Source: Plasmodium coatneyi
Taxonomy: Eukaryota; Apicomplexa; Aconoidasida; Haemosporida; Plasmodiidae
Assembly: GCF_001680005.1 (NCBI RefSeq)
Contig: NC_033564.1
Location: 2,108,001-2,172,000, forward strand
Reading direction: 5' to 3'
Length of the DNA stretch: 64,000 nt
This document shows, piece after piece, positions 61,299 through 64,000 of the stretch. Numbering within the stretch: the first letter of the stretch is position 1; each line of letters begins with the position of its first letter. The notes beneath the pieces were generated by a model. It was not told the origin of the DNA. It saw nothing but the letters and a program-made list of their open reading frames with translations, and searched no databases. Position numbers and translations under genes: made by a program.

Positions 61299-64000
61299 AT
61301 GTCAACATGGATAAACAAAAAGCTCATATCTATATCAGAGAAGGTCATCGAAAATGTAATAGATTCTATCGCGAATAAGAACACGCCCATTGATAACTTA
61401 CAGAATATGCAAGGGGTAAGCATACTGGGGGTGTCTGTACGAGGCAGTTTTCACCCGTTTTGATTATAATGCTCATTTGTGTGTTGTCTGTGTGGTTTAT
61501 TGTTTCATTTGGTGGTTACAGTCTATGTAGTTGCACCGAACAAGTGGCGCCCACATATTGCACCTTCCCCCCCGAAATACCCACATCGCAGACGCAATTA
61601 GGAAAAATAATAAGCAAGGTAATTTCCTCCAAGTACTTTTTCAAAAATGACGACATCTGCTACAACTCGAGGAATCTGGACTTCAACTGGAACATGAAGA
61701 GCATAACGAAGAGGAGAAAAAAGAGAATAAGAAAGGATAAAGGAAAACGGATCAAGCAAAGGACATCAGAAGGAAGAAGAAGCAACGGTCGGAGGGCTCA
61801 TGGACACAGTGCAGGGGAAGAGAAAGAAACTGATTCGAAACATGACTCATATAGCAATATTTACATAAATTCGAAGAGCCCCAATTATTTAAACATTGAT
61901 GAGTCGTACATTCGTACTTGCTCCCCCGTGAATGGCAACAAGGAAGGTGAAGGGGAAGACCATGAGAAGGAGACCTGGTTGAAAAAGGAAACAATAACAT
62001 GCAACTCCAGTGTGCAAAGCATCCTTAGCGAAGCTCCAGAGGGTGTCACGTCAGTAAATTCAAATCCCGCATCGAGTTATGGTTCCTGTGCGGAGTACAC
62101 AACGGAGGGTTCCAGAGGATCCTCAAAGAGGACCTCACACGATACGTCAGGTAACAACTCCGGGGGGACATCTTCTCGTAGTTCCCACGAAAGGGTAAAA
62201 AAAGATAACTCAGAGGAGGCATCTCTAAACCTGTCTACCAGTGCATCTGTATCGAGTGAAGCGAATGAGTCGTCTTCACGAAAATCGTCTAAAAGGAGAA
62301 CGTCATCTTCAGAGGTGGCCCAAAGGGAAAGCTCCTTCAACTCGAATCAGTACGCAGAAGCAAGGGAAAACTACATGCTGCAGAAACAGGCACATTTGTG
62401 CAAAGTAAACCTTTTCATTAAAGAGGCCAAGTTATTATTTTTTAACAAAAATGTGAGCATCAGTGATATATCTATATTTGTGACAACCATTATGGAGGAC
62501 AAAAAATACGTTGGCAAAATGAGAAAGCTAAGTTCAAGAAATCTGCCAATGAATAATTTACTAATCAACGAATGTATTAAACATAACGTGAAGGACATAT
62601 ACACCGATATTGTGATAAATATAAAGTACGTAAACAAAAAAAAAAACAATGAAGAAATAATCCTGGGGAGAGTAATAATTCCCTTCTTTCTTCTTCTAAA
62701 TACATATAGATATAAAATTAAAAGGGTAAAGAATAGAATAAAATATTGTACCAAGTGCTTCCTATGGCTACACATCTTCCCATGTAACAACAAATTATTT
62801 AACTATAAATTTTTTAAACCAGTGGAAGGGTTCGAAGAATATGGAATGCTCAACCCTCTGTACACCTTAGGCTTTTTAAATATAAAAATGAAAATAATTT
62901 TTAAAAAAAATCCCCTTCTTTTAACTCTCTATAGTAACATGAGGAAACCTTTATTTTACTATAAATTACCTGTACAATTTGAGCCTCTTTATTGCCAGTA
63001 CTATAGTGAAAATTTCTTCGTCTATGTTACTCAGTTGCCCATATGGCTATATAAATTTTTTTACCTCTTCAACCCCAGGAGGGTTGAAATGATTCCTTTA
63101 AATTATTATGATTACGTGTTTATTTTTTCCTTTTGGTTATTTTTTTTCCGATTAATTGTTATTTCTCCTTTTTTCCTCATCTTTGTTCATATTTTTTTTT
63201 GTCTGATTTTTATTTCTCTTTCGTACAAGTTCGGCCACGTCGACACTTTCTCCAGCAGCATGGCGTACAACTTTCGCCCCGTCCATGTGAAGAAGAGGCT
63301 GTCCCACGGGAATTCTTGTCACGCGAAGAGCCCCCAGGTTCACCAAATGCTCCCCCCCGAGAATAGACGCAATGTGCGTTTTTTTGACAGCAAGCGTAGG
63401 GAGGTTCTTCTTTCAGCGCATGATATAGACTCGAATTATTGCGGCGGGGAGGGAAGTATCAGTGCACAGGGGGGGAAGCAGTTCCTCCAAAGTAACCCAC
63501 TTGCGGAGGCAACCCAGGGTGGAGTAAACAGTTCCGATGTTCCCCAACTGGTAGTGACAAATGATAAATTGAAAAAGAACCCAAGTGGGAACACACACGG
63601 TGGGGAACACACCAAAAGTGGTACCTCCCAGAAGAATGACGAATTTAATGCAGAACCAGTTAGTGCAATGAACAGCCAAAACGAATGCAGCAGTAATGGA
63701 AGCTTCTATGGAGAGAGTTTTAACAGCCCCGAAAGTCCACCCAAGGACGGAGGTAACCATGTGGCCCATTTCCAAATTGAAGAAAATTGTTTTGTAAATC
63801 AACCCAACTTGGATCACCAGGACGAAGAGTCGAATGGACAAATGAAGGATGGAAAAAATGAACTACCAGAAGAACAGAAGAAAAAAAGCCTAATCGAATT
63901 TATGCAAAATACACCTGATGAGATAAACAATAAATTTACCAATGTGACAAAATTTGCAAAGAAAATTCAGAACATGATGTTCGAAAGTAGAGATAAGAAT
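61299..64000 (+). CDS. C2-domain protein with membrane hairpin, 3' end outside window
   Basis: Two exons: 61299-61415 and 61592 to the window end, joined in phase 0 (GTAAGC...CGCAG), 842 residues visible with no stop. Residues 1-60 are an amphipathic helical start (MSTWINKKLISISEKVIENV). About 80-300 is Ser-rich and disordered. About 305-440 reads like a C2 sandwich: VNLFIKEAKLLFF, DISIFVTTIMEDKKYVGKM, DIYTDIVINIKYV, EIILGRVIIPFFLL, KYCTKCFLWLHIFP. The canonical calcium-binding Asp pairs are not evident. About 545-590 is a long hydrophobic hairpin (FIFSFWLFFFRLIVISPFFL onwards). After a polar stretch the window ends in KFTNVTKFAKKIQNMMF, like the segment after the membrane hairpin in multiple-C2/TM (MCTP) and related ER-contact proteins. 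Lipid-transfer or membrane-contact function is inferred only. Confidence 0.75.

Overview
The window looks like chromosomal DNA from a Plasmodium species of the vivax/knowlesi/cynomolgi type. Base composition is moderate (not the extreme AT of P. falciparum). Long poly(A)/poly(T) tracts fill the intergenic DNA. Many genes carry short GT-AG introns, others are giant intron-free reading frames full of low-complexity Asn/Ser/Lys/Asp/Glu sequence, and there is an alveolin gene. From memory, P. falciparum carries the DPM1 and IMC1b orthologues close together on chromosome 11, which fits this layout; I could not check this. No bacterial, viral, CRISPR or transposon sequence was seen.

Layout. 1-2053 (minus): 5' part of a helical-repeat protein in four exons. 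3983-12598 (plus): a 2,871-residue protein whose N-terminus is a degenerate kinesin motor without a usable P-loop. 13979-21487 (plus): a second giant disordered protein that shares a short sequence block with the first. 22284-22784 (minus): a two-exon, 111-residue single-TM protein. 23879-26917 (minus): a coiled-coil protein ending in a phospholipase-C-like PH domain. 28301-29816 (plus): PIG-H, a subunit of the first GPI-anchor enzyme. 30192-32161 (plus): a lysine-rich multi-exon protein ending in a PIP-box-like motif. 33103-33879 (minus): dolichol-phosphate mannose synthase. 34823-36519 (plus): an OTUD6-type deubiquitinase. 37230-39392 (minus): a seven-exon PHD-ELM2 chromatin protein. 42462-44009 (minus): an alveolin, probably IMC1b. 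45218-47428 (plus): a mitochondrial heptatricopeptide-type RNA-binding protein. 47893-55740 (minus): a 2,615-residue TPR plus J-domain protein. 58500-59600 (minus): a three-exon IST1-domain (ESCRT-III/Vps4 regulator) protein. 61299 to the window end (plus): a C2-domain protein with a membrane hairpin, cut by the window edge.

There are no operons; each gene has its own flanks and divergent pairs share 1-2 kb promoters. Two genes feed the same pathway (PIG-H and DPM1, both GPI-anchor synthesis). The alveolin, the pseudo-kinesin and the PH/coiled-coil protein fit the pellicle and cytoskeleton. IST1, C2-TM, PH and OTU proteins fit membrane traffic and ubiquitin control. Exon boundaries were read by eye from GT/AG sites and reading phase; those of the main genes keep phase except where stated. 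Several additional short spliced genes are possible and are listed with low confidence.
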